Assembly: GCA_964035575.1 (NCBI GenBank)
Contig: OZ037868.1
Span: 1,302,001 to 1,366,000 of the forward strand
DNA length: 64,000 nucleotides
Direction: 5' to 3'
From: Rhynchopus sp. YZ270_cl-10
Lineage: Eukaryota; Euglenozoa; Diplonemea; Diplonemida; Diplonemidae
Shown: piece by piece, positions 32,411-44,915 of the stretch
Layout: every line of letters begins with the position of its first letter
Numbering within the stretch: position 1 is the stretch's first letter
Notes under the pieces: generated by a model
The model's database searches: none
Seen by the model: only the letters and a program-made list of their open reading frames with translations
Told to the model about the DNA's origin: nothing
Position numbers and translations under genes: made by a program

Positions 32411-34100
32411 GACCCAGGTACCCAGGTACCCAGGTACACTGGGTACTGGGCACCCAGAGAAGGCACCTTGACAGCAGCGAAGGCGCAAGACAAGGTATGT
32501 AAATATGTTTACTGGTGAATATTCAACAACCTACATACCCACCTTTTTACTCAAATGATTTCAATGTTCACTTTCACTCCACCTCTCACTCCCCATCGTC
32601 CCTCCTCGTCATTCTCTCATTTGCAGTTACTATGATGCACTTATTTTTTTAAGAAGTCACCTTCTTTAATTTCCCCACCACTCACAACTTCACTTTTAAA
32701 CAGGTATCGCGAGTGTAACATCGAGAACCAACTGCGCAGAACGAGCGAACATATTGGACATTTATATTGCGAACATATTGAACCTTCGCCGCTCTCCGAC
32801 ATTCAGGAACTCAAAATTCAAAGGGCGTTCACCGGCATCAATCTCGGGAATATCTACGGTGAAAAGGGGGTGGGAACACTTTGTCAGTCACTGCTATAGC
32901 CATTAACCCAGGGAGCATAGCTAGTGCAAGAAATTCGACTTTGGAAACCTTCCGGAAAGTCTGTCCTCTGCTCACGGAGGACTAGACACAAGAAAATATT
33001 GTTTGTTCCCCCAGAAAACCAGTGCACAATTCACACTCCTTGTGGGTGGTCTTGTTGCCTTTTCGTCATAGTAATTTTGGCCCAGGCATGTTCTTGAAGC
33101 ATGACAATTTAGTGTGTATGGGGCAGGGTGTTGTTTTGTTCTGAATTCTCTTTGTTATAACATCTAAGTCAATCGCGGGTGGTGGTTTGTGTAGCGTGAG
33201 GCACTCTTTTTAGCAAACTTCCTGCGGCTGCTAAAGTGTTATTTCTTCGGATTTAACAACGTACAGCGTAACATAGTGGTTTCGCCTGGTCGACACAACC
33301 TTTGATAGATATGGGATAACCAACCCCCTTCGACCCCTTGTGGGTTCACTGAACAAGCCCTAGTGGTAGTTAAACGCGATTGACATTTACATTTCCTAGA
33401 GATGAAAGAACAAGACAACACTTCTGTACCCGCGCATCAAAATTGTGGAAAACTTTGCACCCCAAACACCCTCAACAACGCCCGCCAAAAGGCGCCCCTT
33501 GTTTCTGGGAGTTGGTTCTCATGATACCTGCACAGCGGGCATTCCTCTGAGTCCAACGCATGTTTGGCCTGTCTGCGGCGTTGTACTTCAGGTGCACGAA
33601 GACAGGGTCTGGTGGTAAATTTTGCGTAGTACTGCGACGTGGTACTGCGCGGGTCTGGGAACCTGGGTACCTGGGTACAGGATATTTGTTGTGAAAGACA
33701 TCTTCCATCATGCATTGAGGAGGGTAAGACAGTGGTCGCAGTTTCGACTTGATAGCATTACAACATTTAACTTCTCCACGGGGGTCTTGGGCCGTTCATT
33801 CGGTTCTACCTTGACTACCGGAAGATATTCTTGAGGCCTTTTTGGTCTCTAGAATATCCGGTCTTCCCGAACGGAGGCACACTTTGTGTGTTACTACGAC
33901 CTGGCAATTTCCAGCAGTAGGTTAAGTAATCTTTCTTGTAAATTGTTGGATCATTATCTCCTCAGTGCATGAATGCCCCACGTGACTGGACACTTTTGTG
34001 TTTGTCATGTGGAGCTGTGGTTGCTCTTTCACGACTTTTTTCCTGTTCCTGGGTACCTGGACCTGGACCTGGGTATCTGGGTATCTGGGTATCTGAAACA
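32411..34100 (-). mobile_element. Inverted, truncated copy (D) of the large TIR element
   Basis: On the minus strand this reads: a short GGTACC-type array (34100-34050), the R1 block (about 34040-32870), a diverged linker (32870-32500), and the first ~50 bp of R2 (GGTGCCTTCTC) at 32500-32445. The terminal CTGGTCA arrays are missing. The R1 part matches 37300-38380 closely. In the linker, minus-strand words such as VDIPEIDAGERPLNFEF look protein-derived. Confidence 0.75.
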
Positions 34101-34496
34101 AAGTGCCCGAAAACACCGGCATTTGCATTTTCGGAATCCGTCCGTTCTGTGGTGGGGTCAATTTGCTGAAATGGACAAGTTCTTGGTTTTGGTCAAAATC
34201 CATGTAGGGTAAAGAGGGCCAAGGTAAATACCACAACCCAGATTTTCTCACCCTGATGCTGAAAACATGAAAATGCCCGAAAACACCGGCATTTGCATTT
34301 CCGGAATCCGCCCGTTCTGTGGTGGGGTATATACAGAAAAATGGACAAAATTTTAATGACTAAAATTTTCACAAAATGTGAACCCATAACCAATACAAGG
34401 GTAAATGACAAAAATTACCATAAAAACCCCCCAAAACCCAAAAGCCCAGACCCCAGACCCCAGGCCACCTTCCTTATTACGCACCCTGGGGGGGGG
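34101..34496. repeat. Duplicated short block with CGGCATTTGCATTT
   Basis: GAAAACACCGGCATTTGCAT and the following TCCGnCCGTTCTGTGGTGGGG occur at about 34109-34160 and 34274-34327. A relative occurs at 58320-58370, inside another element. No gene is seen. Confidence 0.5.
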
Positions 34497-36124
34497 TAGG
34501 GGGTCCGACTCCCTACACGACGGTGAAGTATAGTACATTACAAGTGAAGTTACATGTAACGTTACAAGTGAAAACCCGTTACAAGTGAGTTACAAGTGAG
34601 TTACAAGTGGGATACATGAATTACAGGCAAAATCAGGTTGTAACTGGTGGGTTACAAGTGAGTTACAAGTGAGTTACATGTAACAAAAGTTACATGTAAC
34701 TCACTTGTAACTCCACTTGTAACACCCGTTACTTCACCGTCGTGTAGTAAAATTTTGTCCGGTTTTCGTTTTTTTCAACATTCGGCCATTTCCCGGGCAC
34801 CTCCGGGTGAATCCTGCCCCCAAAATAGGGTTTCTGGGCCCTGTGGGGCTAAATTCACCCTCTAGGTACCCCAAAATATGAAAAAAATTGAAAAATATGG
34901 TGAAAAATCGGGTTTTTGGCCTTTTGGGCACTATGGCCAGTTTTGACTAAATTTCCAAAAAAAAATCAAAAAAAGCCCCAAAAATAGACGAAAAAAGGAG
35001 TCTCTGGCCACAATTTCGGCCCAAAAATGTGTTTTGAGTCCATTGCAAACGGTTTTTCGCCTTTTTGCCACTTTTTTTGATGATTTTTTGGTGTTTTTAG
35101 GTGCAAAAACAACCCCAGAACAACCCCAGAACAACCTCAGAACACTTTTTCACCACATTCTGGATCAATATCTAGCCGAACTTTTTGCTGAAAACCGCCG
35201 AAAAACCACCCCTGTGAGTCAGATTATACCGAATGTTGCTCCAATTCCCACAATAACACCCAAATCTACGGCAGAAAATCGGGGAAAAAAAACACGCTTT
35301 TTTCAAAAAGCTCATTATGGAACCCTGCCTGACGACCTTCTGAAAAAAGTGTGTTTTTTCCCCCCGATTTTCTGCCGTAGATTTGGGTGTTATTGTGGGA
35401 ATTGGAGCAACATTCGGTATAATCTGACTCACAGGGGTGGTTTTTCGGCGGTTTTCAGCAAAAAGTTTGGCTAGATATTGGTCCAGAATGTGGTGAAAAA
35501 GTGTTCTGGGGTTGTTCTGGGGTGGAACCCTGCCTGACGACCTTTTGAAAAAAGTGTGTTTTTTTTCCCCGATTTTCTGACGTAGATTTGGGTGTTATTG
35601 TGGGAATTGGAGCAACATTCGGTATAATCTGACTTACAGGGGTGGTTTTTCGGCGGTTTTCAGCAAAAAGTTCGGCTAGATATTGATCCAGAATGTGGTG
35701 AAAAAGTGTTCTGAGGTTGTTCTGGGGTTGTTCTGGGGTTGTTTTTGCACCTAAAAACACCAAAAAATCATCAAAAAAAGTGGCAAAAAGGCGGAAAACC
35801 GTTTGCAATGGACTCAAAACACATTTTTGGGCCGAAATTGTGGCCAGAGACTCCTTTTTTCGTCTATTTTTGGGGCTTTTTTTGATTTTTTTTTGGAAAT
35901 TTAGTCAAAACTGGCCATAGTGCCCAAAAGGCCAAAAACCCGATTTTTCACCATATTTTTCAATTTTTTTCATATTTTGGGGTACCTAGAGGGTGAATTT
36001 AGCCCCACAGGGCCCAGAAACCCTATTTTGGGGGCAGGATTCACCCGGGGGTGCCCGGGAAATGGCCTAATGGTGAAAAAAACGAAAACCGGACAAATTT
36101 TTACTAGGGAGTCGGACCCCCTAC
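34497..36124. mobile_element. 1.6-kb palindromic (foldback) element
   Basis: The left arm (from GTAGGGGGTCCGACTCCC at 34497) is the near-identical reverse complement of the right arm, which ends GGGAGTCGGACCCCCTAC at 36124. Each arm is about 600-800 bp. Near the centre (35180-35640) the sequence is further duplicated, with AACCCTGCCTGACGACCTT at both 35320 and 35526. The frames in the arms mirror each other and are unlikely to be genes. The left arm alone carries a 229-bp MITE. Confidence 0.8.
34516..34744. mobile_element. 229-bp TA-targeting MITE, copy 1
   Basis: The TIRs are CACGACGGTGAAGTA and its complement, bordered by TA (34514-34515, 34745-34746). The opposite arm of the palindrome has the empty site: complement of 36098-36124 reads GACTCCCTAGTAAAAATT, with one TA. 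The interior consists of GTTACAAGTGA / TTACATGTAAC words in mirrored order. No coding sequence. Confidence 0.9.
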
Positions 36125-36317
36125 TGGGGGGGGGGTAGGGGAGGGTCACTGTTACCAAATTTGTGTACACCGTGCGCTGGTCAGAGGTCTGACCAGGTAC
36201 ACCTGGTCAGATCTGACCAGGTACACCTGGTCATGACCAGGTATACCTGGTCAGATGACCAGGTACCTGGTCACATTTACCCGGGTAAGTACCCAGGCGC
36301 CCAGGTGACCAGGTGAC

Positions 36318-36531
36318 CAGGTACCCAGGTACCCAGGTACCCAGGTACCCAGGTACCCAGGTACCCAGGTACCCAGGTACCCAGGTACCCAGGTACCCAG
36401 GTACCCAGGTACCCAGGTACCCAGGTACCCAGGTACCCAGGTACCCAGGTACCCAGGTACCCAGGTACCCAGGTACCCAGGTACCCAGGTACCCAGGTAC
36501 CCAGGTACCCAGGTACCCAGGTACCCAGGTA
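36318..36531. repeat. Microsatellite (GGTACCCA)n at the left of copy A
   Basis: About 27 perfect 8-bp units, between the CTGGTCA array and the R1 block. Copy B has about 13 units in the same place. The fragments at 34050 and 48375 have a few imperfect units. Confidence 0.95.
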
Positions 36532-36619
36532 CACGGTACACTGTGTACAAGGAAAAAAGTCGTGAAAGAGCAACCACAGCTCCACATGACAAACACAAAA
36601 GTGTCCAGTCACGTGGGGC

Positions 36620-37270
36620 CAGCGTAGTCCCTGAGATTTCCAAAAAAATAAAAAAGCTAGTGCCATGCACTACCACTTTTTTGCAAATAAAAAATAACAA
36701 TAAAAACCCTAGGTTCAAAACTCGGTTGAGCCCGGCCCAGCTCAAGTTCGGGGCCCCGGCGGAATGTGAGAATTCCTCGGGTATCCAACTGCGGACGATG
36801 CACCAGACACGAATTATCAGTAACCTCAGTACAGGTACAAAAAGAAACGGTGGTCATAGCATCAAGGTTCCTGGCGAAGCCACGGTACGCAATAATTCGA
36901 AAAACTGCGCTTAAAATTGTACATTTTTACAACCATACGATGTCATGGGAAGGTGGGTTGCAAATTTGCGCCGCAGGCGCACGGTACGCTACTTTTATTA
37001 TTTCGCCATGCTGCATGTTTCCTTTTCCTTCGGCGTTTGATCAATTGAGTCGCATTTTGGCTGTGACGGGGTAACTTTGTTCATGAGGCCAGTTCTGGTC
37101 ACTCTCAGAGGCTTATGTCTCTGCGTGTCTGGCAAGTGTAAACTTTCTGAAAAAAGAAGAATAAAAAAAGTGGTAGTGCCAGTGGTAGTGCCCGGCACTA
37201 GCAAGAAATTTTTCAAAATTAAATAGGTAGTGCCGATGCACTAGCAGTTTGGGCAAGCTAGACTACACTG
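36620..37270. mobile_element. hAT-like non-autonomous element (family 1), copy 2
   Basis: This 651-bp element is inverted relative to 5493-6157 and highly similar. TIRs are CAGCGTAGTC and GACTACACTG. The 8-bp duplication CGTGGGGC lies at 36612-36619 and 37271-37278. Copy B has the empty site near 56737 (CACGTGGGGCATTC). It landed in the same host block as copy 1, but at a different point. Confidence 0.9.
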
Positions 37271-40200
37271 CGTGGGGCATTCATGCACTGAGGAGATAAT
37301 GATCCAACAATTTACAAGAAAGATTACTTAACCTACTGCTGGAAATTGCCAGGTCGTAGTAACACACAAAGTGTGCCTCCGTTCGGGAAGACCGGATATT
37401 CTAGAGACCAAAAAGGCCTCAAGAATATCTTCCGGTAGTCAAGGTAGAACCGAGTGAACGGCCCAAGACCCCTGTGGAGAAGTTAAATGTTGTAATGCTA
37501 TCAGGTAGAAACTGCGAACACTGTCTTACCCTCCTCAATGCATGGTGGTTGATGTCTTCCACAACAAATTTCCTGTACCCAGGTACCCAGGTTCCCAGAC
37601 CCACGCAGTACCACGTCGCAGTACTACGCAAAATTTACCACCAGACCCTGTCTTCGTGCACCTGAAGTACAACGCCGCAGACAGGCCAAACATGCGTTGG
37701 ACTCAGAGGAATGCCCGCTGTGCAGGTATCATGAGAACCAACTCCCAGCAACAAGGGGCGCCTTTTGGCGGGCGTTGTTGAGGGTGTTTGGGGTGCAAAG
37801 TTTTCCACAATTTTGATGCGCGGGTACAGAAGTGTTGTCTTGTTCTTTCATCTCTAGGAAATGTAAATGTCAATCGCGTTTAACTACCACGAGGGCTTGT
37901 TCAGTGAACCCACAAGGGGTCGAAGGGGGTTGGTTATCCCATATCTATCAAAGGTTGTGTCGACCAGGCTAAACCACTATGTTACGCTGTACGTTGTTAA
38001 ATCCGAAGAAATAACACTTTAGCAGCCGCAGGAAGTTTGCTAAAAAGAGTGCCTCACGCTACACAAACCACCACCCGCGATTGACTTAGATGTTATAACA
38101 AAGAGAATTCAGAACAAAACAACACCCTGCCCCATACACACTAAATTGTCATGCTTCAAGAACATGCCTGGGCCAAAATTACTGTTGACAAAAAAGGCAA
38201 CAAGACCACCCACAAGGAGTGTGAAATGTGCACTGGTTTTCTGGGGGAACGCAATATTTTCTTGTGTCTAGTCCTCCGCAAGCAGAGGACAGACTTTCCG
38301 GAAGGTTTCCAAGGTCGAATTTCTTGCACTAGCTATGCTCCCTGGGTTAAATGGCAATAGCAGTGACTGACAAAATATTCCCACCCCCCAGGTCTTCGTC
38401 CACAAACCCAGAATAGATTGATGTGGGTGAAGCCTTTCGGATTTTTGAGTTGTTGATAGAATGTCGAAGAGCGGCGAAACTTCTCATCGCAATCACGGAT
38501 GCAGTTCAGATTTCACGATCCTGTGATGAGTGTAAATGTGGGGTGTGATTAAGTTATGGTGTATAAACGCAGTACTGTAAAATCGTTTAATTTGTCACCT
38601 ACAATTCTTCCGTCCCTAATACAGAAAGTATCACTCAAGGCTGTACTTTAAAAAGTAGACACAAAAAATCGCCCAACGTAATGTGAGGGGGTGACAAAAT
38701 TCATTTATGACTGATATTTCAACTCGGTTAATTAGGGTGTGACAAATTAAACGATTTTCCAGTATTAAAGATGAGGTTAATGAAGAAAGTGGTAATAACT
38801 ATGCATTGCCGTGAAATAAGGTAGCCTTTTTTTCACGCTACAGCGGATTTCCTGCTGCACTAATGGTTCCCAAGCGAAGCGAGGGGACCATGTATAAGTA
38901 TTTACCGAGCGAAGCGAGGTGAATATTATGTGCAGCAGGTAACGAGCACGCCTGCAGAAGTTAAAAAACGGCTGCCTTAGACAAGCAATACGTAAGTTTA
39001 TTCCGATTACACAAAGTTGGTAGTCTGCAAGCACCAGCCAAAAAAGAGTGAGATCGGTGATCAGGGAAAACAAACACCACCACACAACAACTTGACAACC
39101 ACTAAAGGAATGAATCTACACTAGTGCCTGACAGTTAAACATATTTACATACCTTGTCTTCATCGTAACCTGCGCCTTCGCTGCTGTCAAGGTGCCTTCT
39201 CTGGGTTCAGTGCCACAGAAAAAAAAAATTCGTCTAAAAAATCGAGTACGCAAAACCACATTTTAGACATTATAGACCCCTACAGAGGCTCAAAAGTGCC
39301 AAATTTTGCTTTTTATGGCCTCAAATCGTCAAAATTAGCTACTACAGTACACGGGGTATGACCGTATTTTGGCTGAAATTTTGACTTGAAAATTTTTTTC
39401 AACATTTGCCCAATCTGAGGTTTTCTTTGGATTTTTTGGGCCATTTTATGACCTACCACGGCCAGTTGTGGGCAAAAAAGTTATTTTTTCTTTGGTCAAA
39501 AATCGCCTTGTCTAACCACTGTTTAGTGTAGGATTGTTCAAATACGTGTATTTGGTGAAACCCCAGATGGTCAAAACACCCGAATTTTGCGTTTTTTTGC
39601 ATTTTTCGGTGCCCCAAGACCCAACCCAGAGGCCAAATTTTTCCCGAAAAAAAATTTTTCAACTTACCTTCCTTCACCCCCCCTGTAAGGGTAACCGTAG
39701 GTGAAGTAAGGTATAGTATTGAAATCGATGTGGGGGGGGAGTAAAGGGTCAATATTACAAACCCGGATTTTGAGGAAAATTTTGGCCAAAAATGGGCCCC
39801 ACGTATAAGCAACCGGGCTCATATTTCTCAAAGTTTAAGTGGTCAAAAAATTGTCCAATTTTCGAGATTGACCCCACCACTGCACGGGCGGAGCCCAAAA
39901 ATGCAAATAAGGACCCTTTTTAATTTGTTCTCTTGAAATGTGTAATTTCAAGTTTTCTAGAAAAAAATGATAACTGATCCTACAAGGGTTGAAGGAAGGT
40001 GTGTTGAAAACAACAACAACAATAAAACAACGAATTGCTAAGAAAAAAAACGAGGTGTGCTGTGGGAAACTCCCCGCGATTTTTGAAACCAACATAGCAG
40101 CTGGCGCTTTGCTGGGTGGTGCTGATGCGCATGGTGTGATCGACGACAAGTTGTCGTCTGTGTTCCTTGCGCAGTCCTCCTCCGGCGACGATGAGTAGGA

Positions 40201-40838
40201 GGCTGTGGACGACAACGAGCTGTAACACGCCGACCATCGATCGAGCAAATGGTGCTGGACGAAGAGGGGTCTGAGGATGACAGCCCCCGTTCTTGAACGT
40301 TTCAAGTGCAGGCGCCCCAGTGGTTCTGGCAGTGTTTTCGCATACCTGCAGAAGAGCAGAGTGTAGATTTTTCTACAGGGCGGTGTTCAGGAGTGTGGGT
40401 CACCCCATAACCACAGCACACCCCGTTTTTTTTCTGATAGCAATTACTTGTTTTTTTTGAGATTTTTCGATTTTTTGCTAAGGTGATGCCCATACAAAAT
40501 GTACAGGGTACACACAAATAGCCGTGGAATAAATTCTAGATGCTCTAAACTGCTTGTAAGTGCCTTTATTTGCATTTTTAGCCCAGTTTTGAGGTCATAT
40601 GGACCCACCAAGGGCATTTTTGTGATGTCAAAAAAAAAAAAAAAACCTGGTCACAGTGGCCAAATACCTGGTCACTGACCAGGTATACCTGGTCATGACC
40701 AGGTATACCTGGTCAATACCTGGTCACTGACCAGGTATACCTGGTCATGACCAGGTGTACCTGGTCAATCTGACCAGGTCAAAACCTGGTCATATTACCT
40801 GGTCAACTGACCAGGTATCCTCTGACCAGCGCACGGTG

Positions 40839-41990
40839 TATACAAACTCATTTTTCTCGAAATTGTTGAAAACCGTATTTTTTGCACTTATTCGGTACCA
40901 TAACCCCCCAAAAATGACTTTCCGCCCGGTTTTGGCGACGTTTGAGCACCAGAAAATACCTAATTTAGGTTTTTCAATGTGGTGAGACAGAACTTGTACC
41001 TGAGCCCCCCTTTGATACCCTTGTCAATATGGTCATTCGCTTTCTTCCTCATTGCTGGAGCGCAAAGGGTCAACAACAGCGCTCAGTGCCCCAAAAAACA
41101 CTGTGTCGCAAGTCTGGAACACTAATTCTGTCGACTTCGAGCCCTCGTTCCTTTGACATCACTTCCAAATTGACTTCCTGACGAAGCATCCTGTATGGGT
41201 GATCCCAGTGGGGACGTCCCATTACTACACTTGTATATCCAGAAGGGGCACGTTCTGCTGTGAGGGCACTGCACGGTTCACCTTCTTCTTGCCGATCCTG
41301 GGAGAGGTCGGATATGTCATTTTACTTCTTCCCCTTCAAGTTTGGTACACTTGTCGCTAGATTTATAATTTACAGTACCCCGATGGGGTTGGGGTAGTGC
41401 CGGGGGCACCGTGAGCAGTGGGGCGTGAGTGGAGAGAGAGTCGGGACAGAGAGGATGAAGTGAGAGTCACAAGAGCGGGAGTCACTGTACGAGCAAGAGT
41501 CCCAGTCCCAGCAAGTTTGAGCAAGAGTCACAGTCCTCCAGCTCCCTGCAACATCGTGCCAAACAAGACCCCGCAACTGGCTCCCCACACGCTCTGTACC
41601 TTATCCAAAGGCACCTGACACATAGGCAGCTTCCAAATAGAAGGCCTCGCAACAAACTTAGCCGCAGTCTCATGCGCGTTTTGGGGATTTTTCACACCCC
41701 GGGGCATTTTTTGGGGGGTTTTGAGTGATTTTACACCGGAGATAGACCGCATTTAGGTTCGAGGAATGGAGGGGTGAAAAGGTTCAAGTTCCGTCTCGGT
41801 GGGTAGGTACAAGTTCTGTCTCATTTTTTCAAGAAGCTCAAAAAAGTAATCTCTGGGGTATATGGTGGGTCAAAACCGGGCGGAAAATCATTTCCCACAC
41901 CCCCAGGGTCCGAATGTATGGTTTTTTTGTACTTAGAACGGTCTAAATTTAAATTTCGAAAAAATGGATTTTGTTCACCCAGTGACCCTC
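40839..41990. other. Gene-free interval
   Basis: Short unrecognised frames only. No clear element ends before CCCTAGGCATA at 41991. A purine-rich stretch with GAGAGTC words spans 41420-41530. Confidence 0.4.
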
Positions 41991-42219
41991 CCCTAGGCAT
42001 AGTGTGCAGACGAACAAAATGTTCGTCGATGTTCGTCGTGGGGGAAAAAAAAAAAAGTGTTCGTCGATGTTCGTCGTTGTTCGTCGTGGGTTGCCCTTGT
42101 GGCAGGGACCTGCTCGTCGATGTTCGTCGATGTTCGTCGACGAACATCGACGAACAAAACCGACGAACATTTTGTTCGTCGACGAACCAAAAATGTTCGT
42201 CTGCACACTATGCCTAGGG
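41991..42219. mobile_element. Foldback element E1 with CCTAGGCATA ends and TTCGTCGA motif arrays
   Basis: The left end CCCTAGGCATAGTGTGCAG is mirrored by CTGCACACTATGCCTAGGG at the right. Between them GTTCGTCGAT-type words repeat in direct and inverted orientation in both arms. Long C/G runs flank the right end. No target duplication could be resolved. There is no coding sequence. The terminus is shared with 61618-62475. Confidence 0.75.
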
Positions 42220-42235
42220 GGGGGGGGGGGGGGGT

Positions 42236-43838
42236 AGGGGCTATCAAATGCTGTATAATTTTGTGTACAAATGACATTTTTTCGAATTTTCTTAAAAAAC
42301 GTGTTTCTAAGTGTTTTCGACCGGAAAATGTGGTACATACCCCCCAAAAAACTACCTGTGCCCCGTTTTTTCACCATTTTGTGCATCTGCGAAACTTTTT
42401 TTCGCATTTTTCGAAAAAATCTCAAAAACTGGGCACACCTAGGTACCTGAGTGTGCCCATATTCTAGGATAGATGATATGTCAACAAAGGCACGCTGCTC
42501 TCCCTCAAACCCCCCAGTTCGCCACAATATACCACACCGGGGTTGAATTCGATCAAAATATAGCTGCCACGTTCAGTACTTAGACATTCCGAAGCAACTA
42601 ATTTTATCCACCAAAAAGGCGCTTTTCTCCCACTAATGGGGGGCCCATAGGGGTGCCCAATGAGGGGGCCCAAGTTTGTACGCCAAATCGGCAACAAATA
42701 TGGATGGAAACTGAGCCAAGCTGCAAACCTGACACCGCAGTATGATTTCCTCAGCGGGGAAGTTAAGAAGGGCACCTTATACGTTGTTGGCGGCAATGCT
42801 ATGAAGGTATTTTGTCCCAGCCTCTAAACCAGCACTTTCAGCTGCGTCAGTGGTGTGTCTGTGGTGGTACCTCTCCTCCGTGAAATTATTGAAGTGCGAT
42901 AAAAACCAAGAAGGTGAGTTGTCGGCTTCTGAAGCACGTCCCCACTTCTCCACGTTAAAGAGTTGGCTAACTACATTGTCAAATTTATAAGCAACTCCAA
43001 ACTCCCACCGTGGTTCCCTGAATCCTACGTGTCCAGCATCATGCACACTGAAGCCAGCCCAACAGACACAGTGTGCCAAGCTTATCAGGGAAGGGACAGC
43101 AGCCATGATTCCCACCCTCACACGAGTTGTGGCTAAAGACGAACAGCAGTTTGTGGAGAACAAACAGGCGTACGAGATGGCGCCACATTCAAACGATTTT
43201 GCGGAATCTTCGCATGCAACGTTTGCGCAACTCTCTGACCGTCTGCCAGGAGCTAACCCTCTGCATACGTCCCAAATTGCGCAGTACAAGCAAAACTCCG
43301 GTACCGCGCGCGCTTTAGGAATCCCCCTTGTGCGCTATGAAGTGGTCAAGAAGTTCCAAGGACCACAGCGCGCTCCAGCCTGCAGATCAGGTTTGGGGAG
43401 AGCTGCACGCGGTGAGCTCGACAAGAATACGGACGAAGCTGAAGGACGTGTTAATGGATGACTTGAAGGAAGAAGCCGAATCATTAGGCTTAAGTTCCGA
43501 TGGGCGCTGAGGGATGAGCTTGTCGAGGTCAGAATCGACAATAAAATGTGAACCCCCTTCCGTCCCTCGCAGGAGGACTCCAAAGCGCAAATTGTCATAA
43601 CCAAGCTCCGTATCTTCAAAAAAAGCACGTACTGAAGGGCACACATAGGTACCTAGGTGTGCCCAGAAAATCGAAAAAGTGAAAAAAAGGTCTCTAATCA
43701 CCCCAAAACCGGGTTTTTTGGGCTCATGCGTCATTTTTATGGGGCTGTGGGGTGGATTTCATCATCAGAAGACATAGAAACACGTTTTTTATTTGAACTT
43801 GAAAAAAAGCCCAATGTTACCCCCATTTGATAGCCCCT
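42236..43838 (+). mobile_element. Possible 1.6-kb element carrying a gene fragment
   Basis: AGGGGCTATCAAATG at the left is exactly mirrored by CATTTGATAGCCCCT at the right. A second inverted pair (GGGCACACCTAGGTACCT-like) lies at 42440 and 43637. Inside, about 42690-43510 is protein-like on the plus strand (for example QIGNKYGWKLSQAANLTPQY and VENKQAYEMAPHSNDFAES), in several pieces. It may be a captured host gene fragment or a worn transposase; I do not recognise it. Confidence 0.45.
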
Positions 43839-44022
43839 AGGCATACAGTACGTCCGAATCGGTTATCGGCCATTATCGGATTTCCCAAAAAAATCTGAAA
43901 TTATCGGATCCGAATCGGCCATTATCGGCCATTATCGGTCATTATCGGATGATTATCGGTCATTATCGGATGATTATCGGCTATTATCGGATGTCCGATA
44001 ATCATCCGATAATGGGTCCTAA
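43834..44022. mobile_element. Foldback element E3 with CCTAGGCATA end and TTATCGG motif arrays
   Basis: It begins CCCCTAGGCATACAGTACG, related to the ends of the 41991 and 61618 elements, then carries many CATTATCGG words. The right part contains the inverted form (CCGATAATCATCCGATAATG). The outer right terminus is not seen, so the end position is approximate. Confidence 0.5.
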
Positions 44023-44134
44023 CATGCTTGGAGAGCGGTAAAAGTGCAAATTTTGTCCTTTATTTGAAAGATTGGGACCCAACTGTCCTGAAGAAATAGT
44101 AAAATAAAAATACAAACACACTTGGGGTGGTGGT

Positions 44135-44298
44135 CACAGTACACAGTACACAGTACACAGTACACAGTACACAGTACACAGTACACAGTACACAGTACAC
44201 AGTACACAGTACACAGTACACAGTACACAGTACACAGTACACAGTACACAGTACACAGTACACAGTACACAGTACACAGTACACAGTACACAGTACAA
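44135..44298. repeat. Microsatellite (GTACACA)n
   Basis: About 23 perfect 7-bp units, followed after a 25-bp transition by a different array of 9-bp units. All frames inside are artefacts. Confidence 0.95.
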
Positions 44299-44321
44299 AC
44301 TACACACAGTACACACAGCAT

Positions 44322-44536
44322 ACTGTATACACAGTATACACAGTATACACAGTATACACAGTATACACAGTATACACAGTATACACAGTATACACAGTAT
44401 ACACAGTATACACAGTATACACAGTATACACAGTATACACAGTATACACAGTATACACAGTATACACAGTATACACAGTATACACAGTATACACAGTATA
44501 CACAGTATACACAGTATACACAGTATACACAGTATA
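44322..44536. repeat. Microsatellite (TATACACAG)n
   Basis: About 24 perfect 9-bp units. The unit equals the neighbouring 7-bp unit with an inserted TA, suggesting one array seeded the other. Confidence 0.95.
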
Positions 44537-44915
44537 CATGCTTTGTGCTCTTAAAACAACAAACATCAAAACAAGAGACGTGAGCTCAAGTGGAAGTGTT
44601 GGAAGCAAGATCGTGACTGTGATGTGTTGCAGAAGCAAGTGTGTCGGCAACCCTAATGTGGTGGTCAAGCGATAAACTATTTTTTGTCAGACCAGGCTTC
44701 CGTCTGCTACACCCTTCTTTGTGAAGAGGTGTTCTGTCTGTCTTTTTTTTTTGTATGAAGAGCTATATGCAAATCAACATGTACCCTACTCTCTCTTTTT
44801 TTTAATTGTTGAACCCCACCCCCCACACCCATCCCCTACGCCAACATCCTCTACCAACTAATCTACTCTCCATCACACAGACTCACTACAGGTTTACAAG
44901 TAACAACAACACAAG

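Larger units (their letters stand above)
36168..40838 (+). mobile_element. Large TIR element, copy A (4.67 kb)
   Basis: It starts CACCGTGCGCTGGTCAGAGG and ends with the exact complement, bordered by TA on both sides. Order: CTGGTCA/TGACCAG array (36176-36312), GGTACCCA array (36318-36531), R1 block (36540-38390, split by a hAT-like insertion), linker (38390-39160), R2 block (39160-39640), a copy-specific stretch (39650-40455), a conserved right block with GGTGATGCCCATAC (40455-40640), and a second CTGGTCA array (40657-40838). R1 and the linker retain decayed protein-like words, but no intact transposase is visible. Copy B at 56394-61262 shares the whole layout. The superfamily is not identified. 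Confidence 0.8.

Noticed and set aside
35034-35920. Mirrored frames in the 1.6-kb palindrome
   Set aside because: They appear symmetrically in both arms because of the inverted repeat; sequence is low-complexity.
37474-38360. Short frames in the R1 block, repeated in copy B
   Set aside because: They recur because R1 is repeated; none is long enough or conserved across the older copies to call a gene.
39989-40198. Small frame in the copy-specific part of copy A
   Set aside because: No ATG at its start and no similarity; the opposite strand is equally open.
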